Assembly: GCF_023716925.1 (NCBI RefSeq) | Contig: NZ_JAMQQG010000006.1 | Coordinates: forward strand, 1 to 64,000 | Source of the DNA: Frankia sp. R82 | Lineage (GTDB): Bacteria; Actinomycetota; Actinomycetes; Frankiales; Frankiaceae | Reading direction: 5' to 3' | Length of the DNA: 64,000 nt | Part shown: positions 17,156 through 25,143 of the stretch, piece after piece | Layout: each line of letters begins with the position of its first letter | Numbering within the stretch: position 1 is the first letter of the stretch | Made by a program: the position numbers and the translations under genes | Notes under the pieces: generated by a model | The model's database searches: none | What the model was told of the DNA's origin: nothing | The model's input: the letters and a program-made list of their open reading frames with translations, nothing else

Positions 17156-18739
17156 ATGACGACCCCACCGGCCGTCCCCACCGCGGCCACCCCCACAGTC
17201 CCGGCCTCGCCCACAGTCCCGGCCACCCCCACAGTCCCGGCGTCGCCGGACACCCGGGCAGCGGCACCGGACATCCCGACCAGTCGGCACGGGCCGGTAC
17301 TGGCGGTGACGTGTCTGGGGCTCGCGACCGTCGTGTCGGCGATGTCATCGCTGAACGTGGCGCTGCCCTCGATCGCCACCGGCACCCACGCCTCGCAGAC
17401 CCGGCTGTCCTGGATCATCGATGCGTACAGCCTGGTCTTTGCATCCCTGCTGCTGCCGGCAGGGGCGCTCGGGGACCGGTTCGGCCGGCGCCGGGCGCTG
17501 CTCGCGGGACTTGCGATCTTCGGTGCCGGGTCGGCGGCAGCGCCGTTCACGTCCAGTGCCGGGGCGCTGATCGGGCTGCGCTGTGTGCTCGGGCTCGGGG
17601 CAGCGCTGGTGATGCCGGCGACACTGTCGACGATCACCGGGACGTTCCCGCGGGAGCGACGGGCGGCGGCGGTCAGCGTGTGGGCGGCGGTGGCCGGGTC
17701 CAGCGCCATCCTCGGCGTGCTCGCGTCCGGGCTGCTGTTGCAGGTGTGGTCGTGGCGGGCGGTGTTCGTGCTCGGCGTCGTACTCGCCGCCCTCGCCGTG
17801 CTCGGGACCTGGCGGTTCGTGCCGGACACCGCAGACCCCGCGCATCCGCCGATCGACGTCGCGGGCGCGGGGCTGGCAGTGGCCGGGCTCGGCGCACTGG
17901 TCTACTCGATCATCGAGGCCCCGGAGCACGGCTGGCTGTCGGACGTCACCCTCGGCGGGCTCGGTGCGGGTCTGGCGCTGCTGGTCGCCTTCGTGCTGTG
18001 GGAGCTGCGCGCGTCCGCGCCCCTGCTGGACCCGCGGCTGTTCACCCGGCCGGCGTTCGCGGCGGGCTCACTGTCGATCATGCTGCAGTTCTTCGCGTTC
18101 TTCGGGCTGATCTTCGTCCTGATGCAGTACCTGCAGCTCGTGCGCGGCGACAGTGCACTCATGGCAGCGGTGAGCGTGCTGCCGATGACCGCGGGCCTGA
18201 TTCCCGCGTCCCGGCTCGCCCCGAGGCTCGCCGCCCGGATCGGCGCCCGCGCCTGCTGCGTGGGTGGCCTGCTGCTGCTCACGGCCGGGATGATCGTGCT
18301 GGCCCAGGTGGACGCCGCCAGCTCCTACTGGCTGGTCGCCGGCGGGCTGTACCCGCTGGGCCTGGGCATGGGCTTCGCGATGACGCCGGCGACGACCGCG
18401 ATCACCGACAGTCTGCCGCCGGCGCTGCAGGGCGTCGGGTCGGCCGTCAACGACCTGTCCCGCGAGCTCGGCGGTGCGCTCGGCATCGCCGTACTCGGCA
18501 GCCTGCTCGGCTCGGCCTACCGCTCGCGCCTGGCGCTGCCCGCCGCCGTGTCGACCGACCTCGCCGAGCGGGCCCGCGCCTCCTTCGGCCTGGCCGTTCA
18601 TCTCGGCGAACCGGTGCGCAGCCAGGCGCGGTCCGCCTTCGTCGACGCCATGAGCATCGCCCTGCTCGGCGGCGCCGCCGCGACGGCCCTGGCCGCCGTC
18701 GCCGTCGCCGTCCTGCTGCGGGGTCCAGGTCGACGATGA
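17156..18739 (+). CDS. DHA2-family drug efflux transporter, 14 TM
   Basis: A 527-aa membrane antiporter: SSLNVALPSIATGTHASQTR in helix 1, GDRFGRRRALL (motif A), GLGAALVMPATLS (motif B) and VAGSSAILGVLASGLLL (motif C region). ATG 17156 follows GGAAGGA; upstream in-frame codons have no site. The cytoplasmic N-terminus carries three PTVPA-type repeats from an 18-bp DNA repeat (17192-17245), like the repeat tail of the other DHA2 protein in this window but with a different sequence. It is flanked by TetR (divergent) and MarR (convergent) genes; the TetR protein is the likelier regulator. Confidence 0.88.
   Translation: MTTPPAVPTAATPTVPASPTVPATPTVPASPDTRAAAPDIPTSRHGPVLAVTCLGLATVVSAMSSLNVALPSIATGTHASQTRLSWIIDAYSLVFASLLLPAGALGDRFGRRRALLAGLAIFGAGSAAAPFTSSAGALIGLRCVLGLGAALVMPATLSTITGTFPRERRAAAVSVWAAVAGSSAILGVLASGLLLQVWSWRAVFVLGVVLAALAVLGTWRFVPDTADPAHPPIDVAGAGLAVAGLGALVYSIIEAPEHGWLSDVTLGGLGAGLALLVAFVLWELRASAPLLDPRLFTRPAFAAGSLSIMLQFFAFFGLIFVLMQYLQLVRGDSALMAAVSVLPMTAGLIPASRLAPRLAARIGARACCVGGLLLLTAGMIVLAQVDAASSYWLVAGGLYPLGLGMGFAMTPATTAITDSLPPALQGVGSAVNDLSRELGGALGIAVLGSLLGSAYRSRLALPAAVSTDLAERARASFGLAVHLGEPVRSQARSAFVDAMSIALLGGAAATALAAVAVAVLLRGPGRR
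17192..17245 (+). repeat. Three 18-bp units in the transporter N-terminus
   Basis: CCCACAGTCCCGGC recurs at 17192, 17210 and 17228 with an 18-bp period, encoding PTVPAS/PTVPAT/PTVPAS. Confidence 0.9.
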
Positions 18740-18841
18740 GCTCGTCGAGGGCCAGGTGCAGGACGGCCGTCCGCTGCGGATCGCGTCCTGGCGGCGGCGC
18801 TGGCCAGCCTTCGCCCGGAGCGGTCCGCGGCATCCCTGGAC

Positions 18842-19315
18842 TCAGCGCAGCCAGCCGGGAACATCGACGAGCGAGCCGCCTCCGCCGGCGTCATGGACGA
18901 TGGCCTCCAGGTCGGCTTCCAGAGCGCGGACCCGTTCGGCGCCGAGTCGCTGGACCCAGTGCTGCCGCAGGTTCTCGAAGATGTCGGCGCTCAGTGCGAG
19001 CATCTCGACTCCGCGTGCGGTGCGCTCGAGGACCCGGGATCGTCGATCGTCCGGATGCGCGCGGCGCACCGCATAGCCGAGCTCCTCCAGGCTGGCGGCG
19101 GTCTTCGCCGCGGCTTGCTTGCTCACGCCGAGCCTGCGCCCGAGCTCGCTGATCGAGGCTCCCTCGACCCCGAGTGCCTGCAGCGCGAAGCCATGGACCG
19201 GTCGCGCCTGGTCATGTCCGTGCCGGGACAGCTCGACGTGCAGCCCGTCCACGAGGGACCTGAACGCGCCCACCAGCAGAACGGGCAACTCAAAACCCGG
19301 ACGTTCGCTCGTCAC
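18842..19315 (-). CDS. MarR-family regulator
   Basis: A 157-aa winged-helix protein: ASISELGRRLGVSKQAAAKTAASLEELGYAVRRAHPDDRRSRVL contains the HTH and the wing with its D-D-R-R turn. The GTG at 19315 has CAGGA at good spacing; a TTG at 19351 would add 12 residues. It is divergent from the cupin gene at 19400, and a palindrome (19368-19382) lies between them, so it most likely represses the cupin gene and itself. Confidence 0.85.
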   Translation of the reverse strand: MTSERPGFELPVLLVGAFRSLVDGLHVELSRHGHDQARPVHGFALQALGVEGASISELGRRLGVSKQAAAKTAASLEELGYAVRRAHPDDRRSRVLERTARGVEMLALSADIFENLRQHWVQRLGAERVRALEADLEAIVHDAGGGGSLVDVPGWLR

Positions 19316-19367
19316 GTGCCGATCCTGCTCGCCCCTTGCCCCATTGGACAACCCGGTTTACGGTATC

Positions 19368-19382
19368 GACAACCTAGTTGTC
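19368..19382. promoter_or_regulatory. Probable MarR operator
   Basis: GACAAC-CTA-GTTGTC: perfect 6-bp arms with a 3-bp centre, 17 bp before the cupin ATG and in the intergenic space shared with the MarR gene. Spacing and symmetry suit a MarR dimer. Confidence 0.65.
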
Positions 19383-19399
19383 TATCGGAGGTCCGATCA

Positions 19400-19780
19400 A
19401 TGCCTGTGGTTGTGCGTGCCAGCGGAATGCGCCGTACCGAGACCCCGAACGCGGTGATGACGACCGTGGCGTCACCGACCCAAGGACCGAGTAGCAGGCT
19501 CAGCATGTGGCGGGTCGAGATGAGGCCTGGGCAGCGCGGCCCGCGCCACATCTTCGATTCCGAACAGGTCTGGCACGTACTCGATGGCCAGGTGGAGATC
19601 TCCGCGGGCGGCGACCTGCTCACGCTCGGCCCGGGAGACGCCATCGTCCTTGCCGCCGGCCTGGAACGGCAGATATCCGCGGTGACGGCGGCCCACCTCA
19701 TCGTGTCCGGCCACGCCACGGCCACGGCCACGGCCTCCGGCGAGGCTATGGCGGGCGTCGTGCCAGCCTGGATCAGCTGA
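19400..19780 (+). CDS. Small cupin-domain protein
   Basis: A 126-aa single-domain cupin: EMRPGQRGPRHIFDSEQVWHVLDGQVEI corresponds to cupin motif 1, with H/E ligands partly altered, and LLTLGPGDAIVLAAGLERQI to motif 2, with the usual P-G-D. The ligand set looks incomplete (the motif-2 His is replaced), so it may sense or sequester a ligand rather than catalyse. CGGAGGT lies before the ATG. It is controlled by the divergent MarR gene to judge from the operator position. Two more ATG codons lie inside the frame, but the site fits 19400. Confidence 0.75.
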   Translation: MPVVVRASGMRRTETPNAVMTTVASPTQGPSSRLSMWRVEMRPGQRGPRHIFDSEQVWHVLDGQVEISAGGDLLTLGPGDAIVLAAGLERQISAVTAAHLIVSGHATATATASGEAMAGVVPAWIS

Positions 19781-20203
19781 GACCTCCGCCTGGCACCGCA
19801 GTGTGGACATGACGGCGCGATCGCGACGGGTAGCACTGTGAGAAGCGCCGCGTCCCGGCCGGTCCTGGCCAGGACCGGCCGCCGGATGCCAGGGGCAGAG
19901 CCGCGGGTCGCCCGGCTCGACCGTCTGGATCACCCGACGCGGCCACGGCAACGGCGCGTGACGAGCATGTGGGCCGACAGACACCGCCTGCCCGCACCAG
20001 GCAGGCGCCGGGGTAACGTACGCCGATCCGGGACGACGGCGCGATCCTGTCCCGGGGCCCCGCGGGTTTCGCCAGCGGCGGCAGCGAGCCGAGGCCGAAC
20101 AGTGCCTGGGCCGAAGCCGTCCGGGTCACCGAGACCGTCCGGGCCACGATCGCCACGACCGCGCCACCCCTGCTCCCGGTCCGCGGATGGATGTGGTTCC
20201 CAC
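19781..20203. other. Region upstream of the MprF-like gene, probably untranslated
   Basis: The long frame of the following gene is open from 19838, but the residues encoded up to 20204 are Arg/Pro-rich with no domain signature. No other gene is evident. Confidence 0.45.
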
Positions 20204-22357
20204 GTGACGTCTCGCCACGACGCGACGGTGCCGCCTACCCGATCGCCGTCGGCTCGATCGCCGAAGCCCAACCCGCCGAACTGCAGGCAGCCGAACTCCA
20301 GGCAGCCGACGACGGCCGACCCGACGACGGCCGACCCGACGACGGCCGACCCGGCGAGGGCCGAGGCGCCGGCAGCCGAGGCGCCGAAGGCGGGTGCGCG
20401 GTGGCGGCGGTTGCCGACGCCGGCGCTGATCGCCGCGCTGACGGCGCTCGTCGGCCTGGTGGATGTCGTCATCGCCATCAGTCACCGGCCGACCCGATGG
20501 ACCTGGATCGGCCGGATGATCCCGGGGCTGGTGACCGACGCGGCGACCGGCACCAGTGTCGGTGCGGGACTGCTGCTCATCGGGCTCGCCCACGGCCTGC
20601 GCCGGCGCAAGCGACGGGCGTGGCGGGCGGCGGTCATCCTGTCCGGCGCGGCCATGCTGCTCGATCTCGCCCGCGGGTTCGTCGTGGCCGCGGCGGTCCT
20701 CGATGCCATCCCGTTCGCGGTCCTGCTCGCCACCCGGCGACGTTTCCACGCCGCCGGGGACCCGCGCACCCGTCGGCGGGCCCTGGGCGCACTGGCCGCG
20801 CTTGCCGTGGCCGACCTGACCATCGGCCTGTCCCTGATCCGCTTCCGGCACGGCCGTGGCGATCTACGCGCCCAGTTGGCACATGTGCTCGCCGGACTGG
20901 TCGGCGTGAGCGGCCCGGTGCACTTCGGCCCGCGGGACGGCGACCTCGTCGGCTCGGTGCTGCTCGCGCTGGGCGCGGTCACCGTCGGCGTCACCGGCTA
21001 CCTGGCGTTACGGCCGGCCCGTCCGGTCAACGTGTTGACCGAGGACGACGGCACCCGCCTGCGGGCCCTGCTGGCCCGCCATGGCCGGCGTGATCCACTC
21101 GGCTATGCGGCCCTGCGCCAGGACAACAGCGTGCTCTGGTCGCCCTCTGGAAAGGCCGCGATCACCTACCGGGTGGTGGGCGGGGTGGCGCTGGCCTGCG
21201 GTGACCCGCTGGGCGATCCCGAGGCCTGGCCCGGGGCGATCGGCCCGTTCCTGGAGCTTGCCGCCGCCCACGCCTGGGTGCCGGCCGCCGTCGGCTGCGG
21301 GCCGGAGGGTGGACGGGTCTGGCAGCGCGCCGGCCTGCGGGTGCTGGAACTCGGTGATCAGGCGGTCGTACACACGGCCCAGTTCCGTCTCGACGATCCG
21401 TGCGCACGCGACCTGCGGCAGACCGTCACACGCTTCGAGCACGCCGGCCACACCGCCCGGATCGACCGGGTCGGCGAGCTGAGCGACGACGAACGCACCG
21501 CACTGGCCGAGCGGGCCACCGGGCGACGCACCCGCGCCGGTGCCGGTGGCCACCCCGCAGCCCTCGGCCGGGTCGTCGCGCTGGCCGACCCCGACTGTGT
21601 GGTTGTGCGGGCCTTCCATCACGACCAGCTCTGCGGGCTGCTGACCCTCGTGCCGTGGGGCCGCGACGGGCTCTCGCTCGACATGATCCACCGCGAGCGG
21701 ACCGTGGCCGGCGGGTTGACCGAGTTCATGCTCGTCGCCCTGCTGCGCGACGCGCGACGCCTGGGCATCGCCCGGGTGTCTCTCACCTTCACTGCCTTCC
21801 GCACCGCCCTGGCCCGCGGCGAACGCCTCGGTGCCAGCCCCGCGCTGCGGCTGTGGCGGCGGGTTCTGCTCGGGGCGTCCCGCTGGTTCCAGATCGAGTC
21901 GCTGTACCGGTTCAACGCCCGGTTCGCGCCCGACTGGCAGCCCCGCTACGTCTGCTGGCCGGACGCCCGCGACCTGCCCCGGGTCCTGGTCGCCGCGATG
22001 CGCGCCGAGGTCCTGGTCCCCCGCCCCACCCTGCTGCCCTGCCGTCCCCGGTGGCGGGCGGACAGCCCTGCCACCGCCGGCCACGCCACGGACGAGACCG
22101 AGCCGGCAGCCGACCCGGACGAGACCGAGAAGACGGCCGAGGACATGTCCAGCAGTGGGGACTCGGCCGAGGCGGGCCGCCGTGAGCGCGCGCCCGGCTC
22201 CAGTGGTGGTTCCGCGGACGGCCACCGGGAGCCGAGCTCCGGCCGCGACTCCCGGGCCAGGTCACGTGGTGCCCGGGGTGCTCAGTCCCGGGAGAGACCA
22301 CCGAGGAACTCGGCGGTGCGCAGCAGGGTCTCGTCGTCGCCGAAGCAGACACCGTAG
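20204..22357 (+). CDS. Phosphatidylglycerol lysyltransferase-like (MprF/LysX C-terminal DUF2156) membrane protein
   Basis: About 717 aa. After a repeat-containing N-terminal tail come about six TM segments (PALIAALTALVGLVDVVIA onward) and a soluble domain with LARHGRRDPLGYAALRQD, GGVALACGDPLGD and GLSLDMIHRERTVAGGLTEFM, the signatures of the DUF2156 GNAT-like aminoacyl-transfer domain. Members transfer lysine or alanine from charged tRNA to phosphatidylglycerol, reducing surface charge and protecting against cationic peptides. The start is uncertain: GTG 20204 is chosen because the TTADP repeats and TM domain follow, but its ribosome site is weak. The last 76 bp overlap the 3' end of the convergent LLM gene, and the tail is a low-complexity Glu/Ser/Arg region. 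Confidence 0.8.
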   Translation: MTSRHDATVPPTRSPSARSPKPNPPNCRQPNSRQPTTADPTTADPTTADPARAEAPAAEAPKAGARWRRLPTPALIAALTALVGLVDVVIAISHRPTRWTWIGRMIPGLVTDAATGTSVGAGLLLIGLAHGLRRRKRRAWRAAVILSGAAMLLDLARGFVVAAAVLDAIPFAVLLATRRRFHAAGDPRTRRRALGALAALAVADLTIGLSLIRFRHGRGDLRAQLAHVLAGLVGVSGPVHFGPRDGDLVGSVLLALGAVTVGVTGYLALRPARPVNVLTEDDGTRLRALLARHGRRDPLGYAALRQDNSVLWSPSGKAAITYRVVGGVALACGDPLGDPEAWPGAIGPFLELAAAHAWVPAAVGCGPEGGRVWQRAGLRVLELGDQAVVHTAQFRLDDPCARDLRQTVTRFEHAGHTARIDRVGELSDDERTALAERATGRRTRAGAGGHPAALGRVVALADPDCVVVRAFHHDQLCGLLTLVPWGRDGLSLDMIHRERTVAGGLTEFMLVALLRDARRLGIARVSLTFTAFRTALARGERLGASPALRLWRRVLLGASRWFQIESLYRFNARFAPDWQPRYVCWPDARDLPRVLVAAMRAEVLVPRPTLLPCRPRWRADSPATAGHATDETEPAADPDETEKTAEDMSSSGDSAEAGRRERAPGSSGGSADGHREPSSGRDSRARSRGARGAQSRERPPRNSAVRSRVSSSPKQTP
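20308..20352 (+). repeat. Three 15-bp tandem units
   Basis: GACGACGGCCGACCC three times in a row, encoding the TTADP repeat ahead of the first TM segment of the MprF-like protein. Confidence 0.9.
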
Positions 22358-23208
22358 ACCTCGTCCACACCGGCGTCGGCGAACAGCTTCAGCCGGGCTG
22401 CCATCGTCTCCTCGTCGCCGATGGCGGCGAGGTCGGCGGGCCCGGTGGCGTTCTCCCGGGCGAGCACCCGTTCGTAGACGGGCAGCGCGACGAACCTGCG
22501 CAGGAACGTGTTCACCCGCGCCGTGTGCTGTTCGACGTCGGCGGCGGCGCACACGGCCATCGGGATGCCGGCGACGATCCGCGGTCGAGGTCGTCCCACC
22601 TCGGCAGCGGCGGTGCGCGCGATGGGGATCACCTCGTCCACGAGGGTGTTCGGGCCGACGAGCCAGGTGATGACGCCATCGGCAAGCTGCCCGGCAACCT
22701 TCAGGGACAGCGGGAACATGGTGCCGACATAGACCGGCGGCGCGTCGGCACCCGCGACATGAGCCCGGCCGAACACCCCGGTGGTGTCGACCCGGAGCAG
22801 CTCGCCGGCGTGGGCGAATCGTTCGCCACGCAGCAGCCGCGGCAGGACGGTGAGGTACTCCCGCAGGTAGGCGGCAGGGCGCTGGTAGCTGACTCCGAGC
22901 ACATCCTCGACGAGGGCCCGGTGCGACGAGCCGACCCCGACGATCAGGCGGCCGTCGGTCGCGGCCTGTGTGGTCAGGGCCTGGGAGGCGAGCAGCAACG
23001 GATGCCGGGAGTAGGTGGGCAGGATGCTCGTCCCGAACGAGATCCGGGTCGTGCTCGCGCCGGCGAGCGCGTAGACGGTGAGCGCGTCCGTGCCGAAGAG
23101 CTGGCCGCACCACACGGTGTCCAGACCTGCTTCCTCGAAGCGGGCGATCTGGTCGAGGTAGTCGGACAGCGTCCGCTCGCCTCCGCCCAGCGACATGCCG
23201 AATCTCAT
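22282..23208 (-). CDS. LLM-class F420-dependent oxidoreductase
   Basis: A 308-aa luciferase-like TIM-barrel enzyme: MRFGMSLGGGERTLSDYLDQ, EEAGLDTVWCGQLFGTDAL, TDGRLIVGVGSSHR and YVGTMFPLSLKVAGQLADGV are the conserved barrel segments. Members use reduced F420 or FMN for hydride transfer to varied substrates; the substrate is unknown. The ATG at 23208 follows GGGAGAGGGG; upstream in-frame sequence is a degenerate repeat of the CGTCCACCCACGT kind and is unlikely to be coding. The 3' end overlaps the convergent MprF-like gene. Confidence 0.87.
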   Translation of the reverse strand: MRFGMSLGGGERTLSDYLDQIARFEEAGLDTVWCGQLFGTDALTVYALAGASTTRISFGTSILPTYSRHPLLLASQALTTQAATDGRLIVGVGSSHRALVEDVLGVSYQRPAAYLREYLTVLPRLLRGERFAHAGELLRVDTTGVFGRAHVAGADAPPVYVGTMFPLSLKVAGQLADGVITWLVGPNTLVDEVIPIARTAAAEVGRPRPRIVAGIPMAVCAAADVEQHTARVNTFLRRFVALPVYERVLARENATGPADLAAIGDEETMAARLKLFADAGVDEVYGVCFGDDETLLRTAEFLGGLSRD

Positions 23209-23548
23209 GCACACCCCTCTCCCACCGGGCCCCGTCCACCCACGTTCTCTGCCGGACGTCATCCACCCACGTCCGTTTCCCGGCCTCGTCCACCCAGGAC
23301 GGCCGCGTCTGCCTGCGGACGTCGTCCGCCCAGGACGTGGGACACGAGGACCGCCGGGCGCCGGGCATCCGGCACCGAGCCAGCCGATCACGAGCTACTT
23401 AACGACGTTAACCTTACCTGCCGCGGGCGGCAACCGACCCCACCAGCCCACCCGGTGCGACGCACCTCCCTTGTGTCACATCTCGACCACCACCTTCGCC
23501 CCCATCACGCTCTGTCACGATTTCTGGCCGTCCGATGCCGGATTCATG

Positions 23549-23630
23549 TCAGGCGTGTCGATCAAGGGGGTCCTTCCGCAGGGTTCCGATCGGATTTTTG
23601 TCCGTTTCGTCCCTGCAGAAGGACCCATCG
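23549..23630 (-). repeat. Dispersed palindromic repeat family A, copy 2
   Basis: Complement of the element at 8306-8387. Its arms GGGTCCTTCCGCAGGG (23568-23583) and CCCTGCAGAAGGACCC (23611-23626) pair with one mismatch around a 27-nt loop that itself contains the palindrome TCCGATCGGA. Confidence 0.8.
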
Positions 23631-23777
23631 GCTCTCGTGACCCCGCTCGTCGGACCGCGATCGTCGACAGGCCCGATGTCCCGAAAGGCCAAATAGTCAC
23701 TAACCGTAGACATTGTCACCCCGGGTCGATCTGCGAACGCAGAGCGTTGACGTACCGCGGATCCACAGCCGGGGACC

Positions 23778-23833
23778 GCAGACGGCAGACGGCAGACGGC
23801 AGACGGCAGACGGCAGACGGCAGACGGCAGACG
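23778..23833 (+). repeat. Heptanucleotide tandem array, 8 units
   Basis: GCAGACG repeated eight times without error (56 bp), 9 bp beyond the stop codon of the membrane-protein gene on the minus strand. A 7-bp unit keeps all three frames open, which explains the long spurious frames across it. Confidence 0.95.
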
Positions 23834-23841
23834 GGGGACCT

Positions 23842-24357
23842 CTACCGCAGGCGGGAGGGGAGTGGACGCGCGTCCCGCAGGCGGGGGACCATGGCGATCA
23901 GACTCGCCACGGCAAGCACCGCGACCAGCGGATGGATCACCCGATCCCGCATGTCCACCGGGATGACGCCGATCAGGATCGTCCCGTTCACGGCCAGTTC
24001 GAGCAGCGTGGCCACGGCGTACACCGCACCGATCGCGATCACGCACAGCGCCCGCCGGGCCGGGAACGCCAGGCCACCACCGGCGAGGGCCACCATCGCC
24101 AACTGCCACACCGAGCGCCACCCGGTCCCGGGTGCGGCCCAACTGGCACCACCGCCGAGGGTGACCAGCGCCCGGATACCGAACACCACGACGACCAACA
24201 GGCAGAACCATCCCGCGGGCGAACGCAGCGCCACGCCGACCCGACCGCCCCGACCGCCCCGACCGGCATTGCTGTCTCGGTCCACGCCGCCGGTGCCGCT
24301 ACCTGCCTCGTCCGGCGCCACGGACGGCCGGGTGTCGTCCCCCGTGTACTCGATCAT
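23842..24357 (-). CDS. Small four-helix membrane protein of unknown function
   Basis: 171 aa. A hydrophilic, Gly/Arg-rich N-terminus (1-45) is followed by four hydrophobic segments (WFCLLVVVVFGIRALVTLG; a second around WQLAMVALAGGGLAF; ALCVIAIGAVYAVATLLEL; VIHPLVAVLAVASLIAMV). No family is recognised. The ATG at 24357 is preceded by GGAAAGGAAC. It is divergent from a TetR gene, with two operator-like palindromes between them, so it is probably the regulator's target and induced by the TetR ligand. Confidence 0.7.
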   Translation of the reverse strand: MIEYTGDDTRPSVAPDEAGSGTGGVDRDSNAGRGGRGGRVGVALRSPAGWFCLLVVVVFGIRALVTLGGGASWAAPGTGWRSVWQLAMVALAGGGLAFPARRALCVIAIGAVYAVATLLELAVNGTILIGVIPVDMRDRVIHPLVAVLAVASLIAMVPRLRDARPLPSRLR

Positions 24358-24410
24358 TCGTTGCCGTTCCTTTCCCGGGTCCGTCTGGGCACCTCGGCTC
24401 CACACGCTAA

Positions 24411-24454
24411 TGCCACAGTGGCACTAGCATCAGGAATATAATGCCATGGTGGCA
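24411..24454. promoter_or_regulatory. Paired TetR operators, 31 bp apart
   Basis: TGCCACAGTGGCA (24411-24423) and TGCCATGGTGGCA (24442-24454) are palindromes within two near-identical 20-bp direct copies that begin TAATGCCA and end TAGCA. The 31-bp step is three helical turns. The second site contains the ATG of the TetR gene. Confidence 0.75.
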
Positions 24455-25063
24455 GTAGCAGGGGTAGGTCCGCCGGCCCGGCGCATGCGTCGGACGCCGG
24501 ACGCGGCTCGGCGGGAGATCCTCGCGGCGGCGCGCGAGGTGCTTGAGGGTGGCCGCCCGGCCGACTTCACCGTCGCCGCGGTGATGAGTCGCACCGCCAT
24601 GACGCGCAAGACCTTCTACGTCCACTTCGCCGACCGCGGCGAGCTGATCCGGGCGTTGGTGGGTCCGCTGCGCGCCGAGCTGGACGCGATGATCGAGCGC
24701 TGGTCCGACGCGGCGGACCCGGTCGAGGCCGGAACGGACGCGCTCGGCGCCGCGGCTCGGATGTACGTCCGGCATGCGACGTTGCTGCGGGCCGTGTGGT
24801 GGTCCGCGGCGGATGACGCCGAGGTCGACCAGGCCCGGGCCGCTCTGCTGGAACCGCTGACGGCGGTGGGTACGAAGCTGCTGCGCCAGCAGCGGGGGCT
24901 CGGCGACGAGCGGGCGCGCGGCATCGCCTGGGCACTCGCGACGATGAACGTGCACGTCCTGCTGTCGCTTGGCCCGTCGCCCACCCGCGGACAGCTCGAG
25001 GCCGCAACCGAGGCCCTGCGCGAGGTCTGGACCAGTGTCGTCCTGGCGCCGGGCACGCCCTGA
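24446..25063 (+). CDS. TetR-family regulator
   Basis: A 205-aa repressor with HTH region DAARREILAAAREVLEGGRPADFTVAAVMSRTAMTRKTFYVHF (about residues 18-60) and a C-terminal ligand domain of all-helical character. Its own ATG sits inside an operator-like palindrome, which suggests tight autorepression at both transcription and initiation. The divergent membrane protein is the obvious target. No strong ribosome site is visible upstream of the ATG; the transcript could be leaderless. Confidence 0.85.
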   Translation: MVAVAGVGPPARRMRRTPDAARREILAAAREVLEGGRPADFTVAAVMSRTAMTRKTFYVHFADRGELIRALVGPLRAELDAMIERWSDAADPVEAGTDALGAAARMYVRHATLLRAVWWSAADDAEVDQARAALLEPLTAVGTKLLRQQRGLGDERARGIAWALATMNVHVLLSLGPSPTRGQLEAATEALREVWTSVVLAPGTP

Positions 25064-25143
25064 CAACCGTCGGGATCAGGATTGGCCTCACCCGGACCAG
25101 GTCCGACGTTGACAGCGCCGGCCAGGGTTGATTCCCTCGCGCG

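Larger units (their letters stand above)
23209..23841. other. Intergenic region with three kinds of repeats
   Basis: From left to right: degenerate CGTCCACCCACGT-like repeats (23230-23340), repeat family A copy 2 with a hairpin (23549-23630), and a heptamer array (23778-23833). No gene is supported despite long open frames, which are by-products of the repeats. Confidence 0.6.

Noticed and set aside
18893-19399. N-terminal extension of the cupin frame
   Set aside because: It runs antisense through the MarR gene and its operator; the ribosome site and fold support a start at 19400.
23778-23833. Short regular repeats as a CRISPR array
   Set aside because: The units are contiguous 7-mers with no spacers, and there are no cas genes.
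23195-24427. Plus-strand frame of about 400 codons in the repeat-rich region
   Set aside because: Held open by the heptamer array and low-complexity DNA; the true coding strand for most of it is minus (membrane protein).
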